Shown: positions 52,297 to 61,443 of the stretch, piece after piece
Layout: each line of letters starts with the position of its first letter
Numbering within the stretch: position 1 is the first letter of the stretch
From: Planctomycetota bacterium
GTDB taxonomy: Bacteria; Planctomycetota; UBA1135; GCA-002686595
Direction: 5' to 3'
Assembly: GCA_020638875.1 (NCBI GenBank)
Contig: JACKHS010000018.1
Span: forward strand, 1-64,000
Length of the DNA: 64,000 bases
Made by a program: the position numbers and the translations under genes
Notes under the pieces: model-generated
Database searches by the model: none
What the model was told of the DNA's origin: nothing
The model's input: the letters and a program-made list of their open reading frames with translations, nothing else

Positions 52297-55266
52297 CTAC
52301 CCGCGCGGCTTCTCGATCACCCCGCGCTGCTCCTGGGCGCTGATGCGCACGTCGAGCGGGGCGGCGAGGCGCAGGCGGCGGGTGAAGGCGGTGGACTCCT
52401 CGGCCGGCTGCGCGGCGAGCCAGGCCCAGTCGACGGACTCGCCGGGGGTGCCGGGGTTCACGGTGAAGTAGCCGACCTGGCTCGAGGAGAGGTTCTGGAA
52501 GAAGTGCGTGCCCTGCGAGGGCTCGACGACGAGGTCCTTGAAGCCGCACTCGACGATCACGCGCGCGCCGCAGATCTGGTTCCACGAGACGGGGATGCCG
52601 AGCAGCGGGTCGGCGGAGCCCCAGCGGCCGACGCCGAAGAGCGCGTAGGGTCGGCCCTCGCGGCGCAGCCAGGCGTCGAAGCGCGCGACCTCGGCGGCGA
52701 TCTCGACGCTGCGCGAGCGGTCGAAGCTGTCGACGTCGACGACGACGAGGTCGCGCAGGCCCTCGAGGTGGCCGTTGCCGAGCACGCGGCCGCTCTGGCA
52801 CAGCACGCGCGCGGGGTCCGGCGCGCCGATGGAGACGGCCTCGCCCTCGCCCGACACGGCCAGGGGGCGGAGCTGCAGGAAGGCGAACTGCGGGCGCTGG
52901 CCCGGGCCGCCGAGGTTGCCGGCGAACTCGATCTCGACCGGCGCGCCGGTGCCGCGCTCGCAGCGCTCGAGCAGGTGGTTCAGGATCGCGGCCAGCGGGA
53001 AGGCGCCGTGCTTGAGCACCTGCGCGAAGCTCACCAGGCGCACGCCGGCGCGCGAGATGCCGTCGACGATGCGCAGGTCGTCGGGCAGGTACGTCGAGCC
53101 GATGAAGGTCAGCGTGCCGTCCTGCTCGGCCACGTCGAGCGGGTACTGGCGCAGGCCGACGAGGTCGGTCACGCGCTTGCTCGAGTCCAGGTCCAACGCC
53201 CAGAACGCGCGCTGCGAGTTCGCGAGCGCGGCCTCGACCGAGGAGAAGGACACGAGCTCGCGCGGGTAGCGCGGCGAGAAGCGCAGGCAGGGGCTGCCGT
53301 CGACGACCGTGCGACCCATCCCGAGCGCGACGGCGGCGACGCCGTCCTCGGGGCGGTGGCCGGGCTCGGGGTAGTAGTTGTAGCTGCGCGCGACGCCCGA
53401 GAAGTCCGGGTAGAAGCGATCGCCGTGCTGGCGGCCGACGAGCTCCTGCACCATGACCGCCATCTTCTCCTCCTCGAGGCGGAAGCTGGTCATGTCGAGG
53501 AAGGCCTTGGACTTCGCGCTGAAGGCCGACGCGTACACGCTCTTGATCGCGTTCTTGACGCGCTCGAGCCGCACGTCGGCGTTGTCGTCGTTGTTCGCCA
53601 GGAAGTGCGTGCGGTAGACGCCGGCGAAGGGTTGCGCGAGCGAGTCCTCGAGCAGGCTCGAGGAGCGCACGGCGATCGGATAGCTGACGCGCTGCAGGAA
53701 GGCGCGCAGGTCGGCCACCGCGCCGCGCGGGAAGGGCGCGGCGAGGAACATCTCGAGGATCTCCTGGTCGGCGTGGTCGCCCAGCGCGAACTCCTGGATC
53801 CACTCGTACTGCAGGAACTCGTCGTACGTCCCGGTGCCGAAGACGATCGACGGCGGCACGAAGACGTCCACGCTCGGGAAGGCGGCGTCCACGCCCGAGG
53901 CGCGCAGCAGGCGGTTGCCGAACGCGAGACCGCGCGCCTTGCCGCCCAGCGAGCCCTCGCCGACGCGCGTGATGCCGACGGTCGGGTCGAACTTGGCGCG
54001 GTCGAACTCGGCGATGACGGTGCGGTTGCGCTCCTCGCGCGCGCGCTGGATGGCCTCGCTGGCGAAGCGCCGCATGTCGTCGACGGTCGGGAACTCGTCG
54101 ACCGACTTGGGCCGCAGGCGCTCGGCGAGCGCGAGCTCCGTGCGCGCCTTCAGCCACAGCGAGAAGTGGTTGCGACTCGCGTGGTGTACGAGGCTCTCCG
54201 CGGGCACGTCGAGGATGCGCTCGGCCAGCTCGCGCGGGTCGTGCGCCGTCGCCACGACGGTGCCGTCGGGCAGCCGGAAGGTGAAGTCGCCGAAGCCGAA
54301 GCGCCGCACGAGCAGCTCGCGCAGGTCGGCCAGCAGCGTCGGCGAGCCCTTCTGCAGGAACGACGCGCCGAGCGAGTCGGCCAGCTCGCGGTTCGCGGCC
54401 ACGCTCGACTGCAACACGAGCCGCACGTCGCGCCGGCGCGCCTTCACCGCCGCGCAGAGGTCCACGCCGGCGCGCGGGTCCAGCCGCCCGCCGCGCGGAT
54501 ACTCCACGTCGGAGATGACGCCGAGCGTCTGCGCCTCGTAGCGCTCGAAGTCGCGCCACGCGTCCTCGTAGGTCTCGCACAGGAGCACCTTCGGCCGCGC
54601 GCGCATGTGCATCATCTTCTGCGAGAGCGAGAGGTCCTCCGACAGGAGCGCCTGCGTGTGCCGCAGGAGCTCGGCGTAGATCGCCGGCAGGAAGGACGAG
54701 TAGAAGCGCACGTTGTCCTCGACGAGCAGGATCAGCGGCACGCCCGCCTCGCCGGTGTCGTGCGCCACGTTCATGCGGTCCTCCACGCTCTTCACGATGG
54801 CGAGGAAGATGCGCACGTCGCCCTGCCACAGGAACACGCGCTCCAGCGGCGCGCGGTCGTGGTGCTGCAGGAACGCGCGCAGCTCGTGCCCCGTGTAGGC
54901 CAGCGCCACGACCGGCTGCTCGTGGCCGGCGGCCTTGATCGCGAGCGCGAGGTCGACCGCGCTCTGCCCGCCCACCTCGAGGCTCGCGATGACGAGGTCG
55001 AACGAGTCGTCGCGCGCGAGCAGCGCCAGCGCCTCGGCCCCCGACGGCACGCGCAGGATGTCGGGGAAGTGGCTGAGGTTCAGCGCGAGGAAGTGCGTGA
55101 GCAGCGTCTCCTGGAGCTGCCCCTCCTCCGACATGATGAAGGAGTCGTACAGGCTCGAGACGAGCAGGATGCGGCGCACGCGGCGGCGCATCAACGCGTG
55201 GAAGCTCTGGGAGGTGGAGAGCTCCAGCTCGTGTGACTCGGGCGCGCCGCTCGTCATGTCCCCCAT
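52297..55266 (-). CDS. Receiver-receiver-PPDK_N fusion protein
   Basis: A 989-residue fusion. Residues ~31-165 form a receiver-like domain in which Ser95 replaces the phospho-Asp (DLVIASLE). Residues ~175-325 form a second, intact receiver with acidic pair E183/D184, acceptor D253 (VISDVEYP), Ser288 and K306. Residues ~430-800 match the ATP-grasp-like nucleotide-binding domain of pyruvate phosphate dikinase/PEP synthase (GEGSLGGKARGLAFGNRLL, then YPIAVRSSSLLEDS). The central phospho-His (TSHA) domain and the PEP-binding barrel of the full enzymes are absent. It may be a phosphorelay-controlled ATP-dependent phosphotransferase acting on another protein. A second ATG with an adjacent GGGGGA lies 9 nt inside. 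It sits just downstream of the gdhA terminator. Confidence 0.82.
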   Translation of the reverse strand: MGDMTSGAPESHELELSTSQSFHALMRRRVRRILLVSSLYDSFIMSEEGQLQETLLTHFLALNLSHFPDILRVPSGAEALALLARDDSFDLVIASLEVGGQSAVDLALAIKAAGHEQPVVALAYTGHELRAFLQHHDRAPLERVFLWQGDVRIFLAIVKSVEDRMNVAHDTGEAGVPLILLVEDNVRFYSSFLPAIYAELLRHTQALLSEDLSLSQKMMHMRARPKVLLCETYEDAWRDFERYEAQTLGVISDVEYPRGGRLDPRAGVDLCAAVKARRRDVRLVLQSSVAANRELADSLGASFLQKGSPTLLADLRELLVRRFGFGDFTFRLPDGTVVATAHDPRELAERILDVPAESLVHHASRNHFSLWLKARTELALAERLRPKSVDEFPTVDDMRRFASEAIQRAREERNRTVIAEFDRAKFDPTVGITRVGEGSLGGKARGLAFGNRLLRASGVDAAFPSVDVFVPPSIVFGTGTYDEFLQYEWIQEFALGDHADQEILEMFLAAPFPRGAVADLRAFLQRVSYPIAVRSSSLLEDSLAQPFAGVYRTHFLANNDDNADVRLERVKNAIKSVYASAFSAKSKAFLDMTSFRLEEEKMAVMVQELVGRQHGDRFYPDFSGVARSYNYYPEPGHRPEDGVAAVALGMGRTVVDGSPCLRFSPRYPRELVSFSSVEAALANSQRAFWALDLDSSKRVTDLVGLRQYPLDVAEQDGTLTFIGSTYLPDDLRIVDGISRAGVRLVSFAQVLKHGAFPLAAILNHLLERCERGTGAPVEIEFAGNLGGPGQRPQFAFLQLRPLAVSGEGEAVSIGAPDPARVLCQSGRVLGNGHLEGLRDLVVVDVDSFDRSRSVEIAAEVARFDAWLRREGRPYALFGVGRWGSADPLLGIPVSWNQICGARVIVECGFKDLVVEPSQGTHFFQNLSSSQVGYFTVNPGTPGESVDWAWLAAQPAEESTAFTRRLRLAAPLDVRISAQEQRGVIEKPRG

Positions 55267-55278
55267 TCGACAGCGCGC

Positions 55279-55317
55279 GGCGCGGCGCCTCCAGGAGATT
55301 CCGGGAGGCGCCGCGCC
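55279..55317 (-). terminator. Terminator of gdhA
   Basis: GGCGCGGCGCCTCC pairs with GGAGGCGCCGCGCC around an 11-nt loop. It lies between gdhA and the receiver/PPDK gene on the minus strand. No T-tract. Confidence 0.55.
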
Positions 55318-55335
55318 GTCACGAGCACGCGGAGA

Positions 55336-56697
55336 TCAGACGAGGCCTTGGTCGATCATCGCGTCGGCGACCTTCAGGAAGCCGGCGATGTTCGCGCCGT
55401 TGACGTAGTTGCCGGGCGTGCCGAAGCGCTCGCCCGCCGTCACGCACGACGTGTGGATGTCCGACATGATCATCTGCAGGCGCGTGTCCACCTCGTCACG
55501 CGTCCAGCCGTAGCGCATCGAGTTCTGCGCCATCTCGAGGCCGGACACGGCCACGCCGCCGGCGTTGGCGGCCTTGCCGGGCGCGTACAGGATCTTCGAC
55601 TGCAGGAACACCGAGACGCCCTGCGCGGTGGTCGGCATGTTGGCGCCCTCGCTCACGACGGTCACGCCGCCCTTGATGAGGTTCTTGGCGTCCTGCTCGT
55701 TGATCTCGTTCTGCGTCGCGCTCGGGAACGCGCAGTCGGCCTCGTGCGTCCACAGCGGGTTGTGGCCGAGGCTCGGATCGAACGGCGTGAACTTCGCGCC
55801 GCGCACGTACTCGGCGTACTCGCTGATGCGGCCGCGGCGCACGTTCTTGAGCTGCATGACCCACGCGAGCTTCTCGGGGTCGATGCCCTCGGGGTCGTAG
55901 ACGTAGCCCGAGGAGTCGGAGAGCGTGACCGCCTTCGCGCCCAGCTCGTTGAGCTTCTCGACGGTGTACTGCGCCACGTTGCCGCTGCCCGAGACGAGGC
56001 AGGTGCGGCCGGAGAGCTCCTGACCGCGCGTCTTGAGCATCTCGCAGGCGAAGCAGACGGCGCCGTAGCCGGTGGCCTCGGGGCGGATGAGCGAGCCGCC
56101 CCAACCGAGGCCCTTGCCGGTCAGCACGCCCGAGAACTCGTTGGCGAGGCGCTTGTACTGGCCGAAGAGGTAGCCAATCTCGCGACCGCCCACGCCGATG
56201 TCGCCGGCGGGCACGTCGGTGTTCGGGCCGATGTGCCGGTAGAGCTCGGTCATGAAGCTCTGGCAGAAGCGCATCACCTCGGCGTCGCTGCGGCCCTTCG
56301 GGTTGAAGTCCGAGCCGCCCTTGCCGCCGCCCATCGGCAGCGTGGTGAGCGCGTTCTTGAACACCTGCTCGAAGGCGAGGAACTTGAGGATGCCCAGGTT
56401 CACCGAGGGGTGGAAGCGCAGGCCGCCCTTGTACGGGCCGATCGCGCTGTTCATCTCGATGCGGAAGCCGCGGTTCACCTGCACGTCGCCGCGGTCGTCC
56501 ATCCACGGCACGCGGAACATGAGCACGCGCTCGGGTTCGACGGCCCGCTCGAGGATGCGCGCGCTGCGGTACTCGGGGTGACGCTCGAACACGAGCTCGA
56601 GCGACTCCACGACCTCGTGGACCGCCTGGTGGAACTCCGGTTCGGACGGGTTCTTGGCGACTACGTCCGCCATCAGTTGTTGGACATACTCGGACAT
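55336..56697 (-). CDS. gdhA: Glutamate dehydrogenase (NADP-type, GdhA)
   Basis: A 453-residue hexameric glutamate dehydrogenase joining ammonia and 2-oxoglutarate. PMGGGKGGSDFNPKG carries the catalytic Lys126. FRVPWMDDRGDVQVNRGFRI, SAIGPYKGGLRFHPSV and GPNTDVPAGDIGVGGREIG are strong family signatures, and GSGNVAQYTVEKL is the nucleotide-binding turn. The length and N-terminus match the NADP-dependent 450-residue class. AAAGGAG lies 7 nt before the ATG. It ends in its own hairpin and is not obviously in an operon. Confidence 0.96.
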   Translation of the reverse strand: MSEYVQQLMADVVAKNPSEPEFHQAVHEVVESLELVFERHPEYRSARILERAVEPERVLMFRVPWMDDRGDVQVNRGFRIEMNSAIGPYKGGLRFHPSVNLGILKFLAFEQVFKNALTTLPMGGGKGGSDFNPKGRSDAEVMRFCQSFMTELYRHIGPNTDVPAGDIGVGGREIGYLFGQYKRLANEFSGVLTGKGLGWGGSLIRPEATGYGAVCFACEMLKTRGQELSGRTCLVSGSGNVAQYTVEKLNELGAKAVTLSDSSGYVYDPEGIDPEKLAWVMQLKNVRRGRISEYAEYVRGAKFTPFDPSLGHNPLWTHEADCAFPSATQNEINEQDAKNLIKGGVTVVSEGANMPTTAQGVSVFLQSKILYAPGKAANAGGVAVSGLEMAQNSMRYGWTRDEVDTRLQMIMSDIHTSCVTAGERFGTPGNYVNGANIAGFLKVADAMIDQGLV

Positions 56698-56704
56698 CGC
56701 TCGG

Positions 56705-56711
56705 CTCCTTT
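56705..56711 (-). promoter_or_regulatory. Ribosome binding site of gdhA
   Basis: AAAGGAG, 7 nt before the ATG; strong Shine-Dalgarno site, confirming the start. Confidence 0.7.
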
Positions 56712-56898
56712 GCTCAAGCAGTTGGCTGGGGAGAGGACGCGACGCGCGGCGCGCCGCGGATCGGGATCGCGCTGATCTACCGCATCGGTCGCGCGCGGCG
56801 CGCGCCTTCCGGCGGGAAATGCGCGCGGAGCGCGCGCGCTGCGCCCACTCGCCCCGACGCCGTACGAACCCTGTCGGAGCGGCGGCCGCGCGCGCGCG

Positions 56899-57447
56899 TC
56901 ATTCGGCCGCGGGCAGCGCGAGCAGCTCGCGCACGCGCGGCTCGAGGCGCGTCATGCCGGCGCTCTTCGCGAGCTCGAGCGCGCGCTCCGCGGAGGCGCG
57001 ACCTTCGTAGAACTCGCCGAGCCCGTACAGCGCGCCGACGCGGTTGGAGCTCGCGCAGTACACGAGCACCGGACGCTCGCACGTGTCGAGGATCTTCGTC
57101 AACGCGCGCGCGTTCGCCTCGGTCACGTCGGGTGCGCCGCCGATCGCGAGGTTCGCGTAGGTCAGGCCCAGCTCGCCGACCACCGCGGGTTCCCACCCCG
57201 TCCCCTGTTCGGTCGTCGGACGCAGGTTGACGAAGGTCTTGTAGCCCTGCGCGGCGAGCTCGCGCAGTTGCGCCTCGCTCGGCTGGCCGGTGCACAGCAC
57301 GCCGGGCTCGGGCGCGCTCGGGTTCTTCAGCTCCAGGCTCACCGCGGAGGCGAGCGCGGCGTCGGTGGACGGCAGCTTGGGCTCGCTGCGGCAAGCGAGC
57401 AGCGCGAGCGGCAGGGCGAGGCAGAGGGCGGCGACGTGCGTCTTCAT
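56899..57447 (-). CDS. DUF442/beta-lactamase-hydrolase-like phosphatase lipoprotein
   Basis: A 182-residue lipoprotein (signal ending LALLAC). The mature part reads VLCTGQPSEAQLRELAAQGYKTFVNLR followed by VYCASSNRVGALYGL. The first segment is the start of the DUF442/BLH fold, and the second its Cys-x4-Arg phosphatase loop, in which C and R are kept. These proteins are dual-specificity-phosphatase-like; some act in sulfide metabolism (Blh). Here the location outside the cytoplasm and the absence of sulfide genes leave the role open. The start is fixed by the signal peptide. A TAGCAT hexamer lies about 36 nt upstream. Confidence 0.78.
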   Translation of the reverse strand: MKTHVAALCLALPLALLACRSEPKLPSTDAALASAVSLELKNPSAPEPGVLCTGQPSEAQLRELAAQGYKTFVNLRPTTEQGTGWEPAVVGELGLTYANLAIGGAPDVTEANARALTKILDTCERPVLVYCASSNRVGALYGLGEFYEGRASAERALELAKSAGMTRLEPRVRELLALPAAE

Positions 57448-57571
57448 GGTCGTGCGGGGGGCTCGGGCCTGATGTGGAGCGCGCCATGCTAGCCCATGCG
57501 TCCACGCGGCTCCCGCACCGGCTGCGAATCCCGGGCGCGCCTCCCGCGAAGACAGCCGAGCCGCGCAACGG

Positions 57572-57609
57572 GACGGCCCCCGCCGGCGCGCGCCGACGGG
57601 GGCCGTCCT
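57572..57609 (-). terminator. Terminator of lectin gene 1, copy of a duplicated hairpin
   Basis: A 12-bp stem GGACGGCCCCCG/CGGGGGCCGTCC with an inner CCGGC/GCCG hairpin. The hairpin at 59097-59134 is almost identical. Confidence 0.6.
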
Positions 57610-57629
57610 CGACCGGGGAAGCGTCGCGC

Positions 57630-58988
57630 TCAGGGTCCGAAGACCAGCTCGACGCCGTGGCTCAGGTTGAAGTTCGAGCCGCAGGGGCTGCCGCCCGGAT
57701 CGCGGTACCAGACCTGGAAGCGACGCGTGTCGCCCGAGCCCCAGCCGCCGATCGCGCCGAGGCCGGGACCCCACGTCGCGGTGCCGCCCGCGTTGGGCAC
57801 GCGCACGCCGAGGCGCAGCACGGTGCCGCCGGCGCAGCGCAGGCCGTCGCCGAAGACGACGCCGTTGCCGCCGTTCACCGCGTTGAGGCCCGAGAACAGC
57901 AGGCCCGGCTGGCCGGGCAACAGCTGCGCGCCGTTCATCACGAGGTCGTCGGCCGAGGCGCTGACGGATCCCGCGATGGTGAGCTTCGCGCCCGCACCGC
58001 TGGAGTTCGCGCAGCCCTCGCCGCTCCCGCCGGGGTTGCCGCACGGGCAGGCCGTCGCGGTCCCGTCGCCGAAGCAGTAGTAGATGCCGCTGCCGGCCTC
58101 GTACTCGACGACGTAGCCGCTCGAGGTGCCGACCGAGGTGAGCGCGTCGTTCCAGCCGTAGGCGACGCCGCACACGTTGACGATCAGCTCCATGTGGTCC
58201 TCCGGCAACGCCTGCGCGCAACCGCAGCTGTTGTTCGGCTCGGGGCAGCCGGCGTTCCAGTTGAGGTAGCTCATCGGCTCTCCGGTGACCCACTCCCAGC
58301 CGCCGGCCGGCTCCGCGAAGCTCGGGCTCGCCGTGTTCTGGAACCCGCCGACCCAGCGCTTGTGCACGCCGCCGAGCTGCGAGATGAAGGTGTCCTCACC
58401 GGCGTCGTTGATCGTCGCGAGGTGGCCCTGCAGGCCCATGTAGCTCATGGCCTCGGCCGCGAGGCGCGCGGAGTCCCAGTCGAGGCCGGGCGCGTCGACG
58501 AGCTGGTAGTAGTGGCCGTTGGCCGCGTACTGCGCCGGGCTGCCGTCGTCGATGCGGAGACTGCCGGTGCCGCCGCCGCCGACGGCGAACGTGCCGATGC
58601 GCAGCAGGTAGGTGTTGCCCGCGGTCGCGGCGAAGCTCAGCGAGGACTGCAGGCCGCACGAGTCGTCGTTGCAGTCGAGCACCGGCCCCGCGCACGAGCC
58701 GTCGAGCACCGCGCACTTCGTGTCGACGGTCGTCAGGCCGCAGCAGTCGACGGTGATCACGCCGCTCGCGGCCGCGGTCCACGCGAACCACACGTCGTCC
58801 TGGACGTCGGAGTTGCCGAACGAGTAACAGAGCGGGTCGGGCACGCCGTCGAGGGTGGCGGCGGAGTTGTCGAAGGCGAACAGGCCGGTGCCGCCGATGA
58901 CCTGCGCGGTGGCGCAGGAGTCGCTGCCTTGCGCCGACGCGAGGGCGCCGAGCGCGAGGGCCGCGCCGAGGAGGAGAGTGCGTCGCAT
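57630..58988 (-). CDS. Secreted C-type-lectin protein with planctomycete Cys-rich C-terminal domain (copy 1)
   Basis: A 452-residue exported protein of three parts. After a signal peptide (MRRTLLLGAALALGALASA), an N-terminal beta-domain has SCATAQVIGG, VWFAWTAA and NDDSCGLQSS. A C-type lectin domain follows with WVTGEPMSYLNWN, CPEPNN and GWNDA, whose EPN and WND motifs usually bind Ca2+ and mannose-type sugars. The C-terminal Cys-rich domain begins YCFGDGTATACPCGN and ends FGP. It is a tandem paralogue of the gene at 59156, with the same order and similar terminators, so duplicated recently. A surface adhesion or glycan-sensing role is likely. Confidence 0.85.
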   Translation of the reverse strand: MRRTLLLGAALALGALASAQGSDSCATAQVIGGTGLFAFDNSAATLDGVPDPLCYSFGNSDVQDDVWFAWTAAASGVITVDCCGLTTVDTKCAVLDGSCAGPVLDCNDDSCGLQSSLSFAATAGNTYLLRIGTFAVGGGGTGSLRIDDGSPAQYAANGHYYQLVDAPGLDWDSARLAAEAMSYMGLQGHLATINDAGEDTFISQLGGVHKRWVGGFQNTASPSFAEPAGGWEWVTGEPMSYLNWNAGCPEPNNSCGCAQALPEDHMELIVNVCGVAYGWNDALTSVGTSSGYVVEYEAGSGIYYCFGDGTATACPCGNPGGSGEGCANSSGAGAKLTIAGSVSASADDLVMNGAQLLPGQPGLLFSGLNAVNGGNGVVFGDGLRCAGGTVLRLGVRVPNAGGTATWGPGLGAIGGWGSGDTRRFQVWYRDPGGSPCGSNFNLSHGVELVFGP

Positions 58989-59096
58989 GGAGAGAAGGGG
59001 TTCGGAGTCGGGCGCGGCCGGCGAGGTCCGGGCGCCGCTCCCGCGAAACTAACCGCGGAACGCCCCGCGCGGGCGTGCGACCTGTGTACGAACGCG

Positions 59097-59134
59097 GGAC
59101 GGCCCCCGCCGGCGCGTGCCGACGGGGGCCGTCC
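59097..59134 (-). terminator. Terminator of lectin gene 2, duplicated hairpin
   Basis: Differs from the hairpin at 57572-57609 by one base in the inner loop (CGT versus CGC) over more than 35 nt. Confidence 0.6.
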
Positions 59135-59155
59135 TCGGCCGTGGAGGCGCCGCGC

Positions 59156-60505
59156 TCAGGGCCCGAAGACCAGCTCGACGCCGTGGCTCAGGTTGAAGGC
59201 CGAGCCGCAGGGGCTGTTCTGCGGGTCGCGGTACCAGACCTGGAAGCGGCGCGTGTCGCCCGAGGCCCAGTCGCCGTTGCCCGCGCCGAGGCCGGGGCCC
59301 CAGGTCGCGTTGCCGGAGCCGTCGGGCACGCGCACGCCGAGGCGGCGGATGTTGCCGCCGGCGCAGCGGATGCCGTCGCCGAACACGACGCCGGTCCCGC
59401 CGTTCACCGCGTTCCAGCCGCTGAACAGCAGCGCCGGCTGCGACGGCAGCAGGTTCGAGCCGTGGAACTGCACGTCGTCCGCGCCCACGCTGCTCGAGCC
59501 GGTGCTGGCCAGCTTCGCGCCGACGCCCGAGGAGTTCGCGCAGCCCTCGCCGGCGCCGCCCGGGTTGCCGCACGGGCAGGCGGCCGCGGTGCCGTCGCCG
59601 AAGCAGTAGCCCTGCGCCGAGCCGGTGTCGAACTCGACGATGTAGCCGGCCGGGTGCTCCTGCTGCGCGGCGTCGTTCCAGCCGTAGGCGCAGCCGCCGA
59701 CGTTCAGGATGATCTCCATGTAGTCCTCGGCCCCGAACGCGCCGGTGTTGTTCGGCTCGGGGATGCAGGTGTTCCAGCCGGTGTAGACCATCGGCTCGCC
59801 CGTGACCCACTCCCAGCCGCCGGCCGGCTCGGAGTAGTTCGGCGACAGCGTGTTCTGGAACCCGCCGGTCCAGTGCCAGTGCGTCCCGGCGAGGCCCTGG
59901 ACGAAGGCGTCCTCGCTGGCGTCGGTGATCGTCACGAGGTGCCCCTGCACGCCCTGGAAGGTCAGACCCTCGGCCGCGAGCTTCGCGGCGTCCCAGGTGA
60001 TGCCCGCCGCGTCGACGACCTGGTAGTGGTGACCGCTGTTCGGATCCTGGAGCGGGCTGCCGTCGCTGATCAGGAAGCTGCCGGTGCCGCCGGCCGCGCC
60101 GGGGAAGGTGCCGACGCGCAGCAGGTAGGCCGTGCCCGTCGTGCCGAGCCAGCTCACCGAGGACTGCAGGCCGCACGAGTCGTCGTTGCAGTCGAGCATC
60201 GTGCCGGCGCAGCCGCCCGACAGCACGCCGACCTTCGTGTCGACCGCCGTCAGGTTGCAGGTCTCGAGCGTGTACACGGCGTCGGCCGGCGCGGTCCACG
60301 TGAACCACACGTCCTGCTCGACGTCCGAGCTCCCGAACGCGTAACACACCGAGTCCGGCACGCCGTCGGTCGTGGCCAAGCTGTTGTCGAAGGCGAAGCT
60401 GCCGGTGCCGGTGATGGCCTGCGCGGTCGCGCAGGAGTCGCTGCCTTGAGCCGCGGCGAGCGCGCCGAGGCCGAGGAACGCGGCCAGGAAAGGGGTCGGT
60501 CGCAT
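59156..60505 (-). CDS. Secreted C-type-lectin protein with planctomycete Cys-rich C-terminal domain (copy 2)
   Basis: A 449-residue paralogue of the preceding lectin gene with the same three-part layout: signal peptide, N-terminal beta-domain (SCATAQAITGTGSFAFDN, NDDSCGLQSS), a C-type lectin domain (WVTGEPMVYTGWN, PEPNN, YGWNDA) and the C-terminal domain (YCFGDGTAAACPCGN to NLSHGVELVFGP). The final residues of both copies, NLSHGVELVFGP, are identical. It is the first of the pair in transcription order. The two likely arose by tandem duplication that carried the terminator along. Confidence 0.85.
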   Translation of the reverse strand: MRPTPFLAAFLGLGALAAAQGSDSCATAQAITGTGSFAFDNSLATTDGVPDSVCYAFGSSDVEQDVWFTWTAPADAVYTLETCNLTAVDTKVGVLSGGCAGTMLDCNDDSCGLQSSVSWLGTTGTAYLLRVGTFPGAAGGTGSFLISDGSPLQDPNSGHHYQVVDAAGITWDAAKLAAEGLTFQGVQGHLVTITDASEDAFVQGLAGTHWHWTGGFQNTLSPNYSEPAGGWEWVTGEPMVYTGWNTCIPEPNNTGAFGAEDYMEIILNVGGCAYGWNDAAQQEHPAGYIVEFDTGSAQGYCFGDGTAAACPCGNPGGAGEGCANSSGVGAKLASTGSSSVGADDVQFHGSNLLPSQPALLFSGWNAVNGGTGVVFGDGIRCAGGNIRRLGVRVPDGSGNATWGPGLGAGNGDWASGDTRRFQVWYRDPQNSPCGSAFNLSHGVELVFGP

Positions 60506-60651
60506 GGTGAGGAGAGTCCGGGGTGAGGGTCTACGGGCCGTCCCGCCGAGGCGGGGTCCGCGCCCAACTCTACCCCAGTCGACCTCGCGGCGGGAGCTCC
60601 CCTACGCAAGCCGAACCGCCCGCCGCCCCTGGACCCGCCGCGGGCATCGGC

Positions 60652-60657
60652 TACGCT
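60652..60657 (+). promoter_or_regulatory. Putative leaderless -10 element of the GT2 gene
   Basis: TACGCT ends 6 nt before the ATG; no ribosome binding site. Confidence 0.42.
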
Positions 60658-60663
60658 CCCGCG

Positions 60664-61443
60664 ATGCCCCGCATCAGCGCCTGCATCATCTCGTACAACG
60701 AGGAGGAGCGCATCGAGGACTGCCTGCGCAGCCTGCGCGGGGTCGTCGACGAGATCGTGCTGGTGGACTCGCTCAGCACCGACCGCACGCTCGAGATCGC
60801 AGCGCCGTACGTCGACAAGCTGGTGCACCAGGCCTTCCTGGGTCACGTCGAGCAGAAGAACCTCGCCTTCGACGAGGCCAGCCACGACTGGGTCCTGAGC
60901 CTGGACTGCGACGAGCGCCTGACGCCCGAGCTCGCCGCGTCGATCCTGGCGCACAAGGAGGCGCTCGAGCGCCACGCGGCCTGGGAGCTGACGCGCAAGA
61001 CCTTCTACGTCTACCGCTGGCTCGACCACGCGTGGTACCCGGAGTGGCGCGTGCGCCTGTTCGACCGGCGCCGCGCGCGCAACGGCGGGACGAACCCGCA
61101 CGACAAGGTGATCGTGCGCGAGGGCACGGTCGGGCGCCTGGACGGGGACCTGCTGCACCTGTCCTACCCGAGCCTCTCGCACCACCTCAGGACGATGGAC
61201 CACTTCACCGAGGTCGCCGCGCGCGAGCTCGTCGCGAAGGGCAAGCGCGTCTCGCTGCTGACGCCGTTCACGCACTCGACGTGGAAGTTCGTGCGCCTCT
61301 ACGTGCTCGAGCGCGCCTTCCTCGACGGCTTCGCGGGCTTCACCGTCTCGCTGCTCTCGGGCGTGCACGTCTTCGTGAAGTACGCGAAGGTGCTCTGCCT
61401 GCGCTACCGCGACGCCGCTACGCGCCCAGGAACGCGCGGCTGA
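60664..61443 (+). CDS. Family 2 glycosyltransferase (WaaE/KdtX-like)
   Basis: A 259-residue GT-A fold glycosyltransferase. The N-terminus ISACIISYNEEERIEDCLRS binds nucleotide sugar. VDEIVLVDSLSTDRT and LSLDCDERLTPEL hold the acidic residues for metal and catalysis. The C-terminal LLHLSYPSLSHHL is typical of WaaE-type beta-1,4-glucosyltransferases acting on lipopolysaccharide core. The sugar and acceptor are inference. The ATG follows a -10-like TACGCT by 6 nt. Its 3' end overlaps the convergent GT9 gene by 26 nt, which rules out a separate terminator. Confidence 0.88.
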   Translation: MPRISACIISYNEEERIEDCLRSLRGVVDEIVLVDSLSTDRTLEIAAPYVDKLVHQAFLGHVEQKNLAFDEASHDWVLSLDCDERLTPELAASILAHKEALERHAAWELTRKTFYVYRWLDHAWYPEWRVRLFDRRRARNGGTNPHDKVIVREGTVGRLDGDLLHLSYPSLSHHLRTMDHFTEVAARELVAKGKRVSLLTPFTHSTWKFVRLYVLERAFLDGFAGFTVSLLSGVHVFVKYAKVLCLRYRDAATRPGTRG

